NCBI RefSeq assembly: GCF_900604385.1 | Contig: NZ_LR027382.1 | Location: 2,271,001 to 2,335,000, forward strand | Length of the DNA: 64,000 nt | Origin: Alistipes megaguti | GTDB taxonomy: Bacteria > Bacteroidota > Bacteroidia > Bacteroidales > Rikenellaceae | Direction of reading: 5' to 3' | In this document: piece by piece, positions 37,700-45,455 of the stretch | Numbering within the stretch: position 1 is the stretch's first letter | How the letters are laid out: each line of letters opens with the position of its first letter | Notes under the pieces: generated by a model | Seen by the model: the letters and a program-made list of their open reading frames with translations, nothing else | The model's database searches: none | What the model was told of the DNA's origin: nothing | Translations under genes and position numbers: made by a program

Positions 37700-39343
37700 A
37701 TGAAAAAGATCTTAATATACGGTTTGTCGGCCCTGGGCCTGATGTTTGCGGCGTCGTGCTCCGATCTGCTGGAGGAGGAGTCGTACGTGGAGGTCGGCAA
37801 GAACAACTACGTGAACAATGCCGAGGAGGCCGAGACGGTGCTGATGGGTATCTACAAGGATCTGGCCAACGAGTACATGTATTCGTACCATCTGTCGCTG
37901 CTGTTCACCATCTCGTCGGACATCGCGCAGTGCGAGGGCAGTGCGACGACGTCGTTCCGCGAGATCCCGACCAATTCGCACAACCCCTCCACGTCGCAGA
38001 TCATGCAGACGTGGCAGAAACTCTACTCGTCGATCTACGAGGCCAACGACTTCATCGAGACCGTTTCGGCGCGCATGGGTTCGTGGAGCTCGTCCAACCG
38101 CGAGCTGGCGACCATCTACCTGGGCGAGGCGCATGCGCTGCGGGCACTGTTCTATTTCGAGCTGGTGCGCTGGTACGGGAACATCGTGCTGATCACCTCG
38201 ACGGAGCAGTCGAGTCTGCCGGCCACGGAGTACGTGCAGGCCGATCCGAAGGATGTCTACGCCTTCATCGAGTCGGATCTGAAGTATGCGGCCGAGGTTC
38301 TGCCGTGGGCCGTCGACGACACGAAACGCTCGTCGAACGCCTACCGCATGTCGAAGGGTGCGGCGCTGGGCCTGCTGGCGAAGGTCTACTGCACGTGGGC
38401 CGGCTATCCGGTGCGTGACGAGTCGAAGTGGGCCGAGGCGGCGAAGGTGGCGCGTCAGGTGATCGAGTCGGGCAAGCACCGCCTGATTCCCGACTACAAG
38501 ACCGTGTGGAGCAACACGTGCAACGGCATCTGGGATGCGGGCGAGAGTCTGATCGAGGTATCGTTCTACTCGCCGACGAGTCTGGACAGCGACCAGACGG
38601 CCGGTCGTATCGGCAAGTGGAACGGCGTGGTGGCCGACGCGGTCGAGGGGCAGCGCGGGCGCAATGCCGCCAACTGGAAGGTGGTCTACACCTTCACGCG
38701 CGAGTGGGAGACGCACAACGACCCGCGCATGGCGCTGTCGATTGCCGACTACAAGTACGATTCGTCGAAGGGCGACGGCCCCGTCACCTATATTTCGACG
38801 GAGACCAACCCGACGGAGGACAATCTCAACAAGCAGCGTCAGCTCTATACGCCGGCCAAGTGGGATACGGAGAAGTATGTCAACTCGGCCAACTACATGG
38901 TCAACAACGACAAGTCGTGTATCAACTGGTACATTCTCCGTTATTCGGACGTGCTACTGCTGTTTGCCGAGGCGCTGAACGAGTCGGGCGGATCGATTGT
39001 CGATGCGGTGGATGCGGTCAATGCGGTACGTCGGCGCGGTTTCGGGGATTCGGACCACGATCTTTCGTACGGTCTTTCGCGTGAGGCGCTGCGCGAGGCG
39101 ATCCGCAAGGAGCGTGCCTATGAGCTCTGCTTCGAGGGTCATCGCAAGCAGGATCTGATCCGCTGGGGCATCTACTATCAGACGATCCGCAATACGGCCC
39201 AGGAGCTGGTCAACTGGTTCTCGAATGCGAACTACACGGTGGGCCGCTTTACGATCGAGGGCCGCCACGAACTGCTGCCCATCCCGCAGCGGGAGCTGGA
39301 TCTGATGACGCAGTGCAAGCAGAATCCCGGATGGGGTGAATAG
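37700..39343 (+). CDS. SusD-like lipoprotein (heparan PUL)
   Basis: This 547-residue lipoprotein (MKKILIYGLSALGLMFAASC) partners the preceding SusC. Family features are the N-terminal TPR-type helices (LGEAHALRALFYFELVRWYGN), the central LRYSDVLLLFAEALNE, and the late REAIRKERAYELCFEGHRKQDLIRWG. Normal length. It is the last gene of operon A and is followed by a strong terminator. Confidence 0.95.
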   Translation: MKKILIYGLSALGLMFAASCSDLLEEESYVEVGKNNYVNNAEEAETVLMGIYKDLANEYMYSYHLSLLFTISSDIAQCEGSATTSFREIPTNSHNPSTSQIMQTWQKLYSSIYEANDFIETVSARMGSWSSSNRELATIYLGEAHALRALFYFELVRWYGNIVLITSTEQSSLPATEYVQADPKDVYAFIESDLKYAAEVLPWAVDDTKRSSNAYRMSKGAALGLLAKVYCTWAGYPVRDESKWAEAAKVARQVIESGKHRLIPDYKTVWSNTCNGIWDAGESLIEVSFYSPTSLDSDQTAGRIGKWNGVVADAVEGQRGRNAANWKVVYTFTREWETHNDPRMALSIADYKYDSSKGDGPVTYISTETNPTEDNLNKQRQLYTPAKWDTEKYVNSANYMVNNDKSCINWYILRYSDVLLLFAEALNESGGSIVDAVDAVNAVRRRGFGDSDHDLSYGLSREALREAIRKERAYELCFEGHRKQDLIRWGIYYQTIRNTAQELVNWFSNANYTVGRFTIEGRHELLPIPQRELDLMTQCKQNPGWGE

Positions 39344-39365
39344 CCCGTCCGTTCAGGAGAAACGG

Positions 39366-39403
39366 AAAATCCCGGTCGGAATCACTCCGACCGGGATTTT
39401 TTT
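39366..39403 (+). terminator. Terminator of the GH88-SusCD operon
   Basis: A 15-bp perfect stem (AAAATCCCGGTCGGA and complement) with loop ATCAC is followed by further Ts, 22 bases after the SusD stop. Confidence 0.9.
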
Positions 39404-39431
39404 GTGATTTTCGTGCCTGACGGCATCCGGC

Positions 39432-39491
39432 GAACCCGTTTCCTTCCGGCAGAACCCGTTTCCTTCCGGCAGAACTCGTTTCCCTCCTCCA
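39432..39491 (+). repeat. 20-bp tandem repeat, two exact copies and one degenerate
   Basis: The unit GAACCCGTTTCCTTCCGGCA occurs at 39432 and 39452, with a changed copy at 39472. It fills part of the 355-bp gap between converging operons A and B; no gene is seen in this gap. Confidence 0.85.
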
Positions 39492-39643
39492 TCCGGCCGG
39501 TCTGTTTCCGCCCGGCGTTACCTGTTTCCCTACTGATGCCGGACGCACCTTCTACCTCCTCATCCCGGGCTTCACCGGTTGGCCTCGGGGGCGGCATTGT
39601 GGGGCCGGTTTAGAGGCTGGGCGCTGCTTCCCGGGCATGAGAA

Positions 39644-39671
39644 AAGCCCCGACGTCGGACGGTCGGGGCTT
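39644..39671 (-). terminator. Terminator of the minus-strand lyase operon
   Basis: A 10-bp stem AAGCCCCGAC/GTCGGGGCTT with an 8-base loop is followed on the minus strand by TTC after the paired Ts. It lies 27 bases beyond the PL13 stop. Confidence 0.75.
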
Positions 39672-39698
39672 GAGGAGTGCAGGTCGCGGGAGGCGGGA

Positions 39699-40835
39699 TC
39701 AGTCGAGCGACTGCTGGGTGAATCCGGCGAGGTTGTAGCTCACGGGAACCGTGCTGCCCGCCACGCGGTAGATGCCGTACTTGAAGTAGTAGCCGGCCTC
39801 GTCGTTGCGGCCGATGAGGATCTCGCGGTTGTCGACCAGTTTGCGCGTGCGGCCGTCGCAGCGCATCTCGATGTCGAGCCGGCCCGGGGAGACGATCGTC
39901 TCCGCCTCACCGCCGTAGCGCGTCCAGTCGATCTCGACGGTGAACTCCACCCAGCAATCCTTCGGAAACTCCGCGAAGGGCATCTTGCAGGCGATCGTCG
40001 AGCACTTGTACTCCGAGCAGACGGGCTGCATGACCTCGGCTTTGGCGGGGTTGGCGTTGCAGCGGTCGTCCTTGTCCGAGAACCAGCGGCGGTCGGAGTT
40101 GGCCTTGACGTAGAACCACCCGCCGGAGAATCCGAAGGCCAGCGGGGGATAGCCTCCCTGTTCGACCTTCCAGCCCGTGGGCTCGCCGGCACGCATGACG
40201 GGGCGTCCCCGGCGGTCGGTCGAGGCGACGGCGCGATAGACCTTCTCCTTCCTGATGACCGTCGTGTCGCTCATGGCGACGAACTCCCGCACGGGGAGCT
40301 TCATGACGCGGCCGTCGGGTGCCGTGACGAGCGTACGGTCGGGCATCCCGTGCCATTGGGCGAAGATCGTCGAGACCTGGCTGTCGAGTTCCGAAGGGAT
40401 GTAGACGGCGAAGGTGTAGCGCCACGAGGAGCCCTGCGGACAGATTCCCTTGCCGTGGTGGTAGACGGTCTTCATCTTCTGGGCATCGACGTACTCCTCG
40501 GGGGGCAGGGCGGCAAAATCGGCCGCCGTAGCGTAGCAGTAGGAGAGTTCCGAGCGCCCCTTCGTCTCGCCCGGGGCATACCCCTTGAGGGTGTTGTCTT
40601 CCACGCCGAGCGTGAAACGGAACGAGGGCTTCCCGGCGTAGGGGCGCGAGAAGTCGCGGCACAGCGTCCCCTCCTTGCGGATCCCGACGGCGACCCACTG
40701 GCCGTCGATCACCTGCTCCATGCGGGCCGAATCGGCCTGAACGTTGACCCGTTCGGGGATGGACTCCAACTCCGGGGTTTGGGCTGCCGCCGGTGAAGCG
40801 GCCAGCAGCAGCCCTGCAATCCAGTGTGTCTTCAT
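39699..40835 (-). CDS. PL13 heparin lyase (heparinase I)
   Basis: This 378-residue secreted endolytic lyase has signal peptide MKTHWIAGLLLAASPAAAQ and acts on highly sulfated heparin-like regions. The beta-jelly-roll sequence contains the heparinase I motif STIFAQWHGMPDRTL with His162 as likely catalytic residue, the substrate-groove segment WRYTFAVYIPSEL, and the C-terminal NDEAGYYFKYGIYR bearing the conserved tyrosines. Length matches PL13 enzymes of Bacteroides and Pedobacter. It is the last gene of operon B, 10 bases after a PL12 gene. An open frame upstream of the ATG overlaps that gene and was not used. Confidence 0.92.
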   Translation of the reverse strand: MKTHWIAGLLLAASPAAAQTPELESIPERVNVQADSARMEQVIDGQWVAVGIRKEGTLCRDFSRPYAGKPSFRFTLGVEDNTLKGYAPGETKGRSELSYCYATAADFAALPPEEYVDAQKMKTVYHHGKGICPQGSSWRYTFAVYIPSELDSQVSTIFAQWHGMPDRTLVTAPDGRVMKLPVREFVAMSDTTVIRKEKVYRAVASTDRRGRPVMRAGEPTGWKVEQGGYPPLAFGFSGGWFYVKANSDRRWFSDKDDRCNANPAKAEVMQPVCSEYKCSTIACKMPFAEFPKDCWVEFTVEIDWTRYGGEAETIVSPGRLDIEMRCDGRTRKLVDNREILIGRNDEAGYYFKYGIYRVAGSTVPVSYNLAGFTQQSLD

Positions 40836-40845
40836 GGTCTGATGG

Positions 40846-42846
40846 TCAGAGTTCGTATCGGAAATCGTAGGTGCGGGCTCCGACGCGCACGGCCACCTGG
40901 AAGCGGTCGGCCGTCGAGCTGCGGTCGGGGACGATGGCGATCGACCCGCTCCGCTCCGGGTCTTCGGGCGTGATGACGGTGACCACCCAGAGCTCTTCGC
41001 CGGCCGCCTTCTCCATCTCGACGGCATAGGCCGGGCGCTGCTCCTTCTTGCGGTAGGCCGACGATACCCAACCCTCCTCCTGCTGGATGCGGAGGGGTTT
41101 GCAGCCCGTGCTCTTGATGCGGATGTTGTTCGCGTCGTCGAACAGCGTGCGGAGCGTTCCGTCCTTGGCGAAGGTGATCTCGCCGGGGCAGAGGTTGAAG
41201 TGCACGCCGACGGTCCCGGCCGCCTCGCCGCGGGCCACGTCGACGATCACCAGCAGGCCGTCCTGTGTGGCGAAGAAGGCCCGGCGGTGGGTGAGCCCCT
41301 CGTAGGAGGGGTTCTCGGTCACCAGCACGGTCTGCTCGGGCGACGTCTTCCACAGAAGCCGCTTCGAATCGGTGACCTCGAGGTTGCGGTTGTCGAGCGT
41401 CAGGGTGTTGTGCACGCGGGTCTGGCGGAACCAGTTGCGCTGGGCCAGCACGGCGCTGTCGCCGCCGTAGACGTAGCTGCCCGAATCGGGGAAGAAGTTG
41501 CGTCCGCGGTGCCAGTAGTCGAAGGTGCCGTTGTCGGGTTGGTTGTGCCAGAAGGCCGGGGGGCCGGCCTTGACGACGGTGACGGTGGCCTGCGGATCCC
41601 AGCCGGTGCGCAGGACGTAGAATCCCGACTGCGGGAACTCCTGCGAGGTGTAGTCGGGACACGACCCGCGGTTGCCCTCCCAGGCGAACCACTCGAGCTG
41701 GCGGTCGTCGGCGAAGACGCGGCTCCAGCTGCGGAACTGCTTGAGCAGCGAGGCCTTGTCGTGGCTCTTCGTGTCGCCGAACATCGGGTTCGAGTAGTCG
41801 GGGAAGAGGAGGTTCCACGTCACGGTGGTCATCCGGTGGACGGTCTGCGTATAGCTGGCCGGGAACTCCTCCTCGAAGCCGTTCTGACGGGCCATTCCGA
41901 GGGCCTTGAGGAAGATGTCGATGGCGGCGATGTGGTATCCGAAGTCGAGCTCGAACTGCATGCCGTCGGGGTAGACCTGCACGCCGATCTCGCGGTTGAG
42001 GATCTCGATGCCGCTGCGGCGCCACTCGGCGGCCTCGCGGAATTCGGGGAAGTAGATGCCGGCAAACAGCATGCGCTGCGCCTCGAAGAGCAGGTGGTTG
42101 CCCTGTTTCGAGTAGTTGTGGAGGATGTGGTCGGCATGCTGGCGGTAGGTGCGCAGGAAGAGGTTCAGGAACCGGGGCGTGAAGCGCGGCGACTGGATCG
42201 TCAGGGCAAACTCCGTGAGCAGATCCTGCAGCCGGCGTCCGGCCTCCATCGGGCGCCAGGCGAAGCGGATGTTTTCGCGTTCGGCCGCGATCTCCTCCTC
42301 GGAGGCGCCGGCGGCCTGCAGCTTCTCGACGCCGTCCAGCGGATTCTTCTTCACCCAGTCGGTATACTGGTCGATCCAGGCATCGATGTAACGGTTGTCA
42401 TGGGTCACGTAGTAGCACTTGGTCAGCGGGATGAACCAGTAGTGGCGGTGGAGCTGCCAGCGGAGTTCGTTGTCCTTGACAGGCCAGTAGCGCCAGTTGA
42501 TGTCGTCACCGTAGAAGAACGAGGGCTGGTAACCCTTGTGGGCGTAGAACTTGTGTTCGAGGGCCTCGTCGGCCTGACGCTGTTCGAGCTTGCTGACCCG
42601 GATCTTTCCGAGGTCGAGTCCGAACAGGGCGACGGGTTTGCGCGTGCGGTAGTACTTGAGCAGCTCCTTGTCGGCAGCCTCGAAGTTGCCCTTCGAGACG
42701 GCCTTCTTCACGGCCTTGAGTTCGGGACGGTCGAGGTCCAGCAGGTCGTAGAGCGACTTTTCGTCGCCGAGGGTCGGGACCTCGCCGGCCAGGGCCGTCG
42801 TGCCGATTGCCAGCAGGGTGCACAGCGCCATCAGGATTCGTTTCAT
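40846..42846 (-). CDS. PL12 heparan-sulfate lyase (heparinase III-type), copy 2
   Basis: This 666-residue secreted lyase (signal MKRILMALCTLLAIGTTALA) should cut low-sulfated heparan sulfate between GlcN and uronic acid by beta-elimination. The helical N-terminal domain opens LLDLDRPELKAVKKAV and LLKYYRTRK; the C-terminal beta domain has FFPDSGSYVYGG and LTHRRAFF. Predicted catalytic residues are Asn250 (GNHLLFEAQR), Tyr304 (GYHIAAID) and His479 (VHNTLTLDNRN). It is a normal-length PL12, a paralogue of the gene upstream and of the long PL12 at 29424. The 57-base spacing upstream suggests co-transcription. Confidence 0.93.
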   Translation of the reverse strand: MKRILMALCTLLAIGTTALAGEVPTLGDEKSLYDLLDLDRPELKAVKKAVSKGNFEAADKELLKYYRTRKPVALFGLDLGKIRVSKLEQRQADEALEHKFYAHKGYQPSFFYGDDINWRYWPVKDNELRWQLHRHYWFIPLTKCYYVTHDNRYIDAWIDQYTDWVKKNPLDGVEKLQAAGASEEEIAAERENIRFAWRPMEAGRRLQDLLTEFALTIQSPRFTPRFLNLFLRTYRQHADHILHNYSKQGNHLLFEAQRMLFAGIYFPEFREAAEWRRSGIEILNREIGVQVYPDGMQFELDFGYHIAAIDIFLKALGMARQNGFEEEFPASYTQTVHRMTTVTWNLLFPDYSNPMFGDTKSHDKASLLKQFRSWSRVFADDRQLEWFAWEGNRGSCPDYTSQEFPQSGFYVLRTGWDPQATVTVVKAGPPAFWHNQPDNGTFDYWHRGRNFFPDSGSYVYGGDSAVLAQRNWFRQTRVHNTLTLDNRNLEVTDSKRLLWKTSPEQTVLVTENPSYEGLTHRRAFFATQDGLLVIVDVARGEAAGTVGVHFNLCPGEITFAKDGTLRTLFDDANNIRIKSTGCKPLRIQQEEGWVSSAYRKKEQRPAYAVEMEKAAGEELWVVTVITPEDPERSGSIAIVPDRSSTADRFQVAVRVGARTYDFRYEL

Positions 42847-42903
42847 GTCGGTTTTTCTGTTTTCGGTTATCGTTGTCTCGTGTTGTTTCAGCTTGTATGG
42901 CCG

Positions 42904-44892
42904 TTATTTCAGTTTGTATCGCCGGCCGTCGATCTTCACCTGCAGGCCGTTGCGGCGTTCGGCGAGTTCGATGCGGTGGCCGTCGGCTTCGGTGACGGGC
43001 AGCAGCACGGTGACCATGCGCACCGTCTCTCCGGCCTTTTTCCCGCGGGTGAAGACGTAGGCCGGACGGGGGCTGCGTTCGCGGTAGCGGTACGACACCC
43101 AACCCTCCTGCGGCTCCATCCGTTCGGCTCCGAATACCTTCATCAGCAGGTTGTTGCCGTCGTCGTAGCGGGTCGCCACGGTGCCCGTAGCCGCATCGGC
43201 CGCGGGATTGCCCTCGGCCAGATTCCAGTGGAGCATCACGCTCCCGGCGGCGGGGCCTTCGGCGCGGTCCTCGATGACGAACAGACGTCGGTCGACGAAC
43301 CACACCGTGCGACGGTGGGTGAGCCCCTCGTAGGAGGGGTTCTCGACCGTGAGAATGTCGGTCGGACCGGCAGTCTCCCAGCGGAGGCATTTCGAGTCGG
43401 TCGCGTCGAGGTTGCGGCCGTCGAGCGTCAGGGTGTTGTGCACGCGGGTCTGGCGGAACCAGGCGCGCTGGTCGTTGACCTCCCGGTCGCCGGCGTAGAC
43501 GTAGCAGCCCGAATCGGGGAAGAAGTTGCGGCCGCGGTGCCAGAGTTCAAAGGTGCCGTTATCGGGCTGGCAGTGCCAGAAGGCCTGCGGGCCGGCCTTG
43601 AGGATCATCACCGTGGACTCCGTGTCCCAGACGTTGCGCAGGACGTAGAATCCCGACGTGCGGAAGGCCCTCGAGAGGTAGTCGGGGCGGGCGCCCTGGC
43701 GGCCCCGGGTGGCGCAGTAGCGGATGAAGTCGTTGTCGGGGAAGACCTCGAGCCATTCGGCATAGGAGGCGAGCAGATGGGCCTTGTCCTGTTCGCGGTT
43801 GTCGCTGAAGAGCGGGGTGGTGTAGTCGGGGTAGAGGCAGTTGAGGTGGACGTCGATCATCCGCTCGACGGTGGCCAGATACGAAGCAGGGAATTCGCCG
43901 CGATAACCGTTGGCGTCCATCATCCGCAGCGCCTTGAAGAAGATGTTGATCGACTCCAGGTGGTAGTGCGGGTCGAGTTCGTACTGCATGCCGTCGTCGT
44001 AGACCTGCTTTTCGATCTCGCGGTTGAGGATTCCGACGCCGGTCGAGCGCCAGTGGACGGCATCGCGGAATTCGGGGAAGAAGGCCCCGGCGAAGAGCAG
44101 CCGCTGGGCCTGGAACAACAGGTGGTTGCCCGAGGCGGAGAAGTGGCCGAGGATGTGCTGGGCGTGGCGGTGGTAGTTCCGGAGGAACTGCAGCAGGAAC
44201 TCGCCGTCGAAGGCCTCGGCGGGCAGGAAGTAGAGGAACTGGTGGATCTGGAACTCCAGCCGGTCGCTCACCTCGAGGGGGCGCCAGGCGAAATAGACGT
44301 TGTCGACGCGGTTCCAGTCGCCGATCGAGCTTTCGTCGTACGGCCCGAGGGGGTTCTTGCGGATCCAGTCGAGATACTCCGCACACCACTCCTTGGCGTA
44401 GCGTTCGTCGCCCGAGAGGCGGTAGGTCTTGCCCATGGGGACCCACCATTTCATGCGATGCAGCTGCCAGCGGAGCTCGTTGTCGCGCACGGGCCAGTAC
44501 TGCCAGTCGATGTCGTCGCCGTAGAAATAGGAGGGTTGGTAGCCCGTGTGGACGAAGAAACGATGTTCGAGGGCTTCGTCGGCCCAGCGCTGCTCGTCGG
44601 GCGAGAGGGTCACCGAGTCGAGGTTGACCTCGGGGCATCGGACTCCCGTGCGCGAACGGTAGTAGGCGAGCAGGGCCCGGGCGGCTTCCGGGTCATTGCC
44701 TGCGGCATGGAGGCTGTCGACGCGTTCGAGTCCCGGACGCGTGAGGTCCAACAGCGCAAAGACCGTCGTGTCGGCGGTCCGGTCAGCTTCGGAGGCGGCG
44801 CGGGCAACTTCGGCGGCGCGGGCTTCGGCGGTGAGGCTTGTCCCCAGGGCGAACAGTCCCAGCAGCGGAAGGAGCAGTTGACGGTTTTTCAT
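42904..44892 (-). CDS. PL12 heparan-sulfate lyase (heparinase III-type), copy 3
   Basis: This is a 662-residue PL12 enzyme with signal peptide MKNRQLLLPLLGLFALGTSL. It is collinear with its neighbour (YQPSYFYGDDIDWQYWPV against YQPSFFYGDDINWRYWPV). Predicted catalytic residues are Asn256 (GNHLLFQAQR), Tyr310 (HYHLESI) and His485 (VHNTLTLDGRN). It is the first gene of operon B. The ATG at 44892 was chosen because of the signal peptide; the frame is open to 45120, but that stretch holds the promoter at 44972-44979. Confidence 0.93.
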   Translation of the reverse strand: MKNRQLLLPLLGLFALGTSLTAEARAAEVARAASEADRTADTTVFALLDLTRPGLERVDSLHAAGNDPEAARALLAYYRSRTGVRCPEVNLDSVTLSPDEQRWADEALEHRFFVHTGYQPSYFYGDDIDWQYWPVRDNELRWQLHRMKWWVPMGKTYRLSGDERYAKEWCAEYLDWIRKNPLGPYDESSIGDWNRVDNVYFAWRPLEVSDRLEFQIHQFLYFLPAEAFDGEFLLQFLRNYHRHAQHILGHFSASGNHLLFQAQRLLFAGAFFPEFRDAVHWRSTGVGILNREIEKQVYDDGMQYELDPHYHLESINIFFKALRMMDANGYRGEFPASYLATVERMIDVHLNCLYPDYTTPLFSDNREQDKAHLLASYAEWLEVFPDNDFIRYCATRGRQGARPDYLSRAFRTSGFYVLRNVWDTESTVMILKAGPQAFWHCQPDNGTFELWHRGRNFFPDSGCYVYAGDREVNDQRAWFRQTRVHNTLTLDGRNLDATDSKCLRWETAGPTDILTVENPSYEGLTHRRTVWFVDRRLFVIEDRAEGPAAGSVMLHWNLAEGNPAADAATGTVATRYDDGNNLLMKVFGAERMEPQEGWVSYRYRERSPRPAYVFTRGKKAGETVRMVTVLLPVTEADGHRIELAERRNGLQVKIDGRRYKLK

Positions 44893-44971
44893 GGGTATGG
44901 CAGTTTTCGTGGTTTCGGTTGTCGGGTTTGGGGCCGCGGTCCGGATACCGGAGAGCCGCCCGATGCAAGAA

Positions 44972-45075
44972 CAAAGATACGACAAAATGCAGAGCTCGTT
45001 TATCAGAATCTCGCAATCCTCGGCGGAAATTCTGCAAAGCGCTTTCAGTTTTGTGCAATCGGATGCGGAATTTGT
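44972..45075 (-). promoter_or_regulatory. Candidate HTCS-controlled promoter B (PL12-PL12-PL13 operon)
   Basis: Reading the minus strand, ACAAATTCCG starts at 45075 and ACAAAACTGAAAGC at 45054 (21-bp spacing). TATCTTTG follows at 44979-44972, exactly 75 bp from the proximal repeat. The arrangement is identical to promoters A and C. No TTTG is at the -33 position. Confidence 0.75.
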
Positions 45076-45116
45076 CGAATCTGGCCCTGCGGAGCCCCTC
45101 GGAGGGGGCTTTTGGG

Positions 45117-45220
45117 ACAAAAGTGAGATCTGATTCTACAAAATCGAAAGGCTTTTGCACACGATTCGGGATTTTGGCAACAAACGCCGCGCCCGCGAAA
45201 GCGGGATTCCGTTAACTTTG
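45117..45220 (+). promoter_or_regulatory. Candidate HTCS-controlled promoter C (sulfatase operon)
   Basis: ACAAAAGTGA at 45117 and ACAAAATCGAAAGG at 45138 are 21 bp apart, and the -7 element TAACTTTG is at 45213-45220, 75 bp from the proximal repeat. The proximal repeat matches promoter A closely (ACAAAATCAAAGG). The operator does not overlap that of divergent promoter B. Confidence 0.75.
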
Positions 45221-45243
45221 TATTCGGAAAGATCAGCCTGCGG

Positions 45244-45375
45244 TCTGCCGCCTGCTGCCGGAATCTGCGTGCTCCGGGATCCGTGCCTGCCATCGCCTGC
45301 TGCCGGCATCCGCGTGTTCCCGGGATCCGTGCCTGCCATCGCCTGCTGCCGGCATCCGCGTGTTCCCGGGATCGC
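45244..45375 (+). repeat. 46-bp tandem repeat in the leader of the sulfatase operon
   Basis: Units at 45284-45329 and 45330-45375 are identical; a shorter degenerate unit precedes at 45244-45283. The array lies between the -7 element at 45213 and the sulfatase ATG at 45456, so it is probably transcribed as 5' leader. No gene is seen in the 563-bp gap that holds promoters B and C and this array. Confidence 0.9.
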
Positions 45376-45455
45376 CGGGCCCTTGGGCCTCCTCGGTTCC
45401 GCGCCGGCTGCCGCGATGCTGATCGACCCGACCAACCGATAACCCGAAACCGCCC

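Noticed and set aside
41200..45126. Plus-strand open frame of about 1300 codons opposite the PL12 pair
   Set aside because: Val/Glu/Gly-rich shadow of GC3-biased genes; it crosses the gap between two real genes and their promoter.
45244..45375. Possible CRISPR array
   Set aside because: The units are contiguous and identical with no unique spacers, and there are no cas genes.
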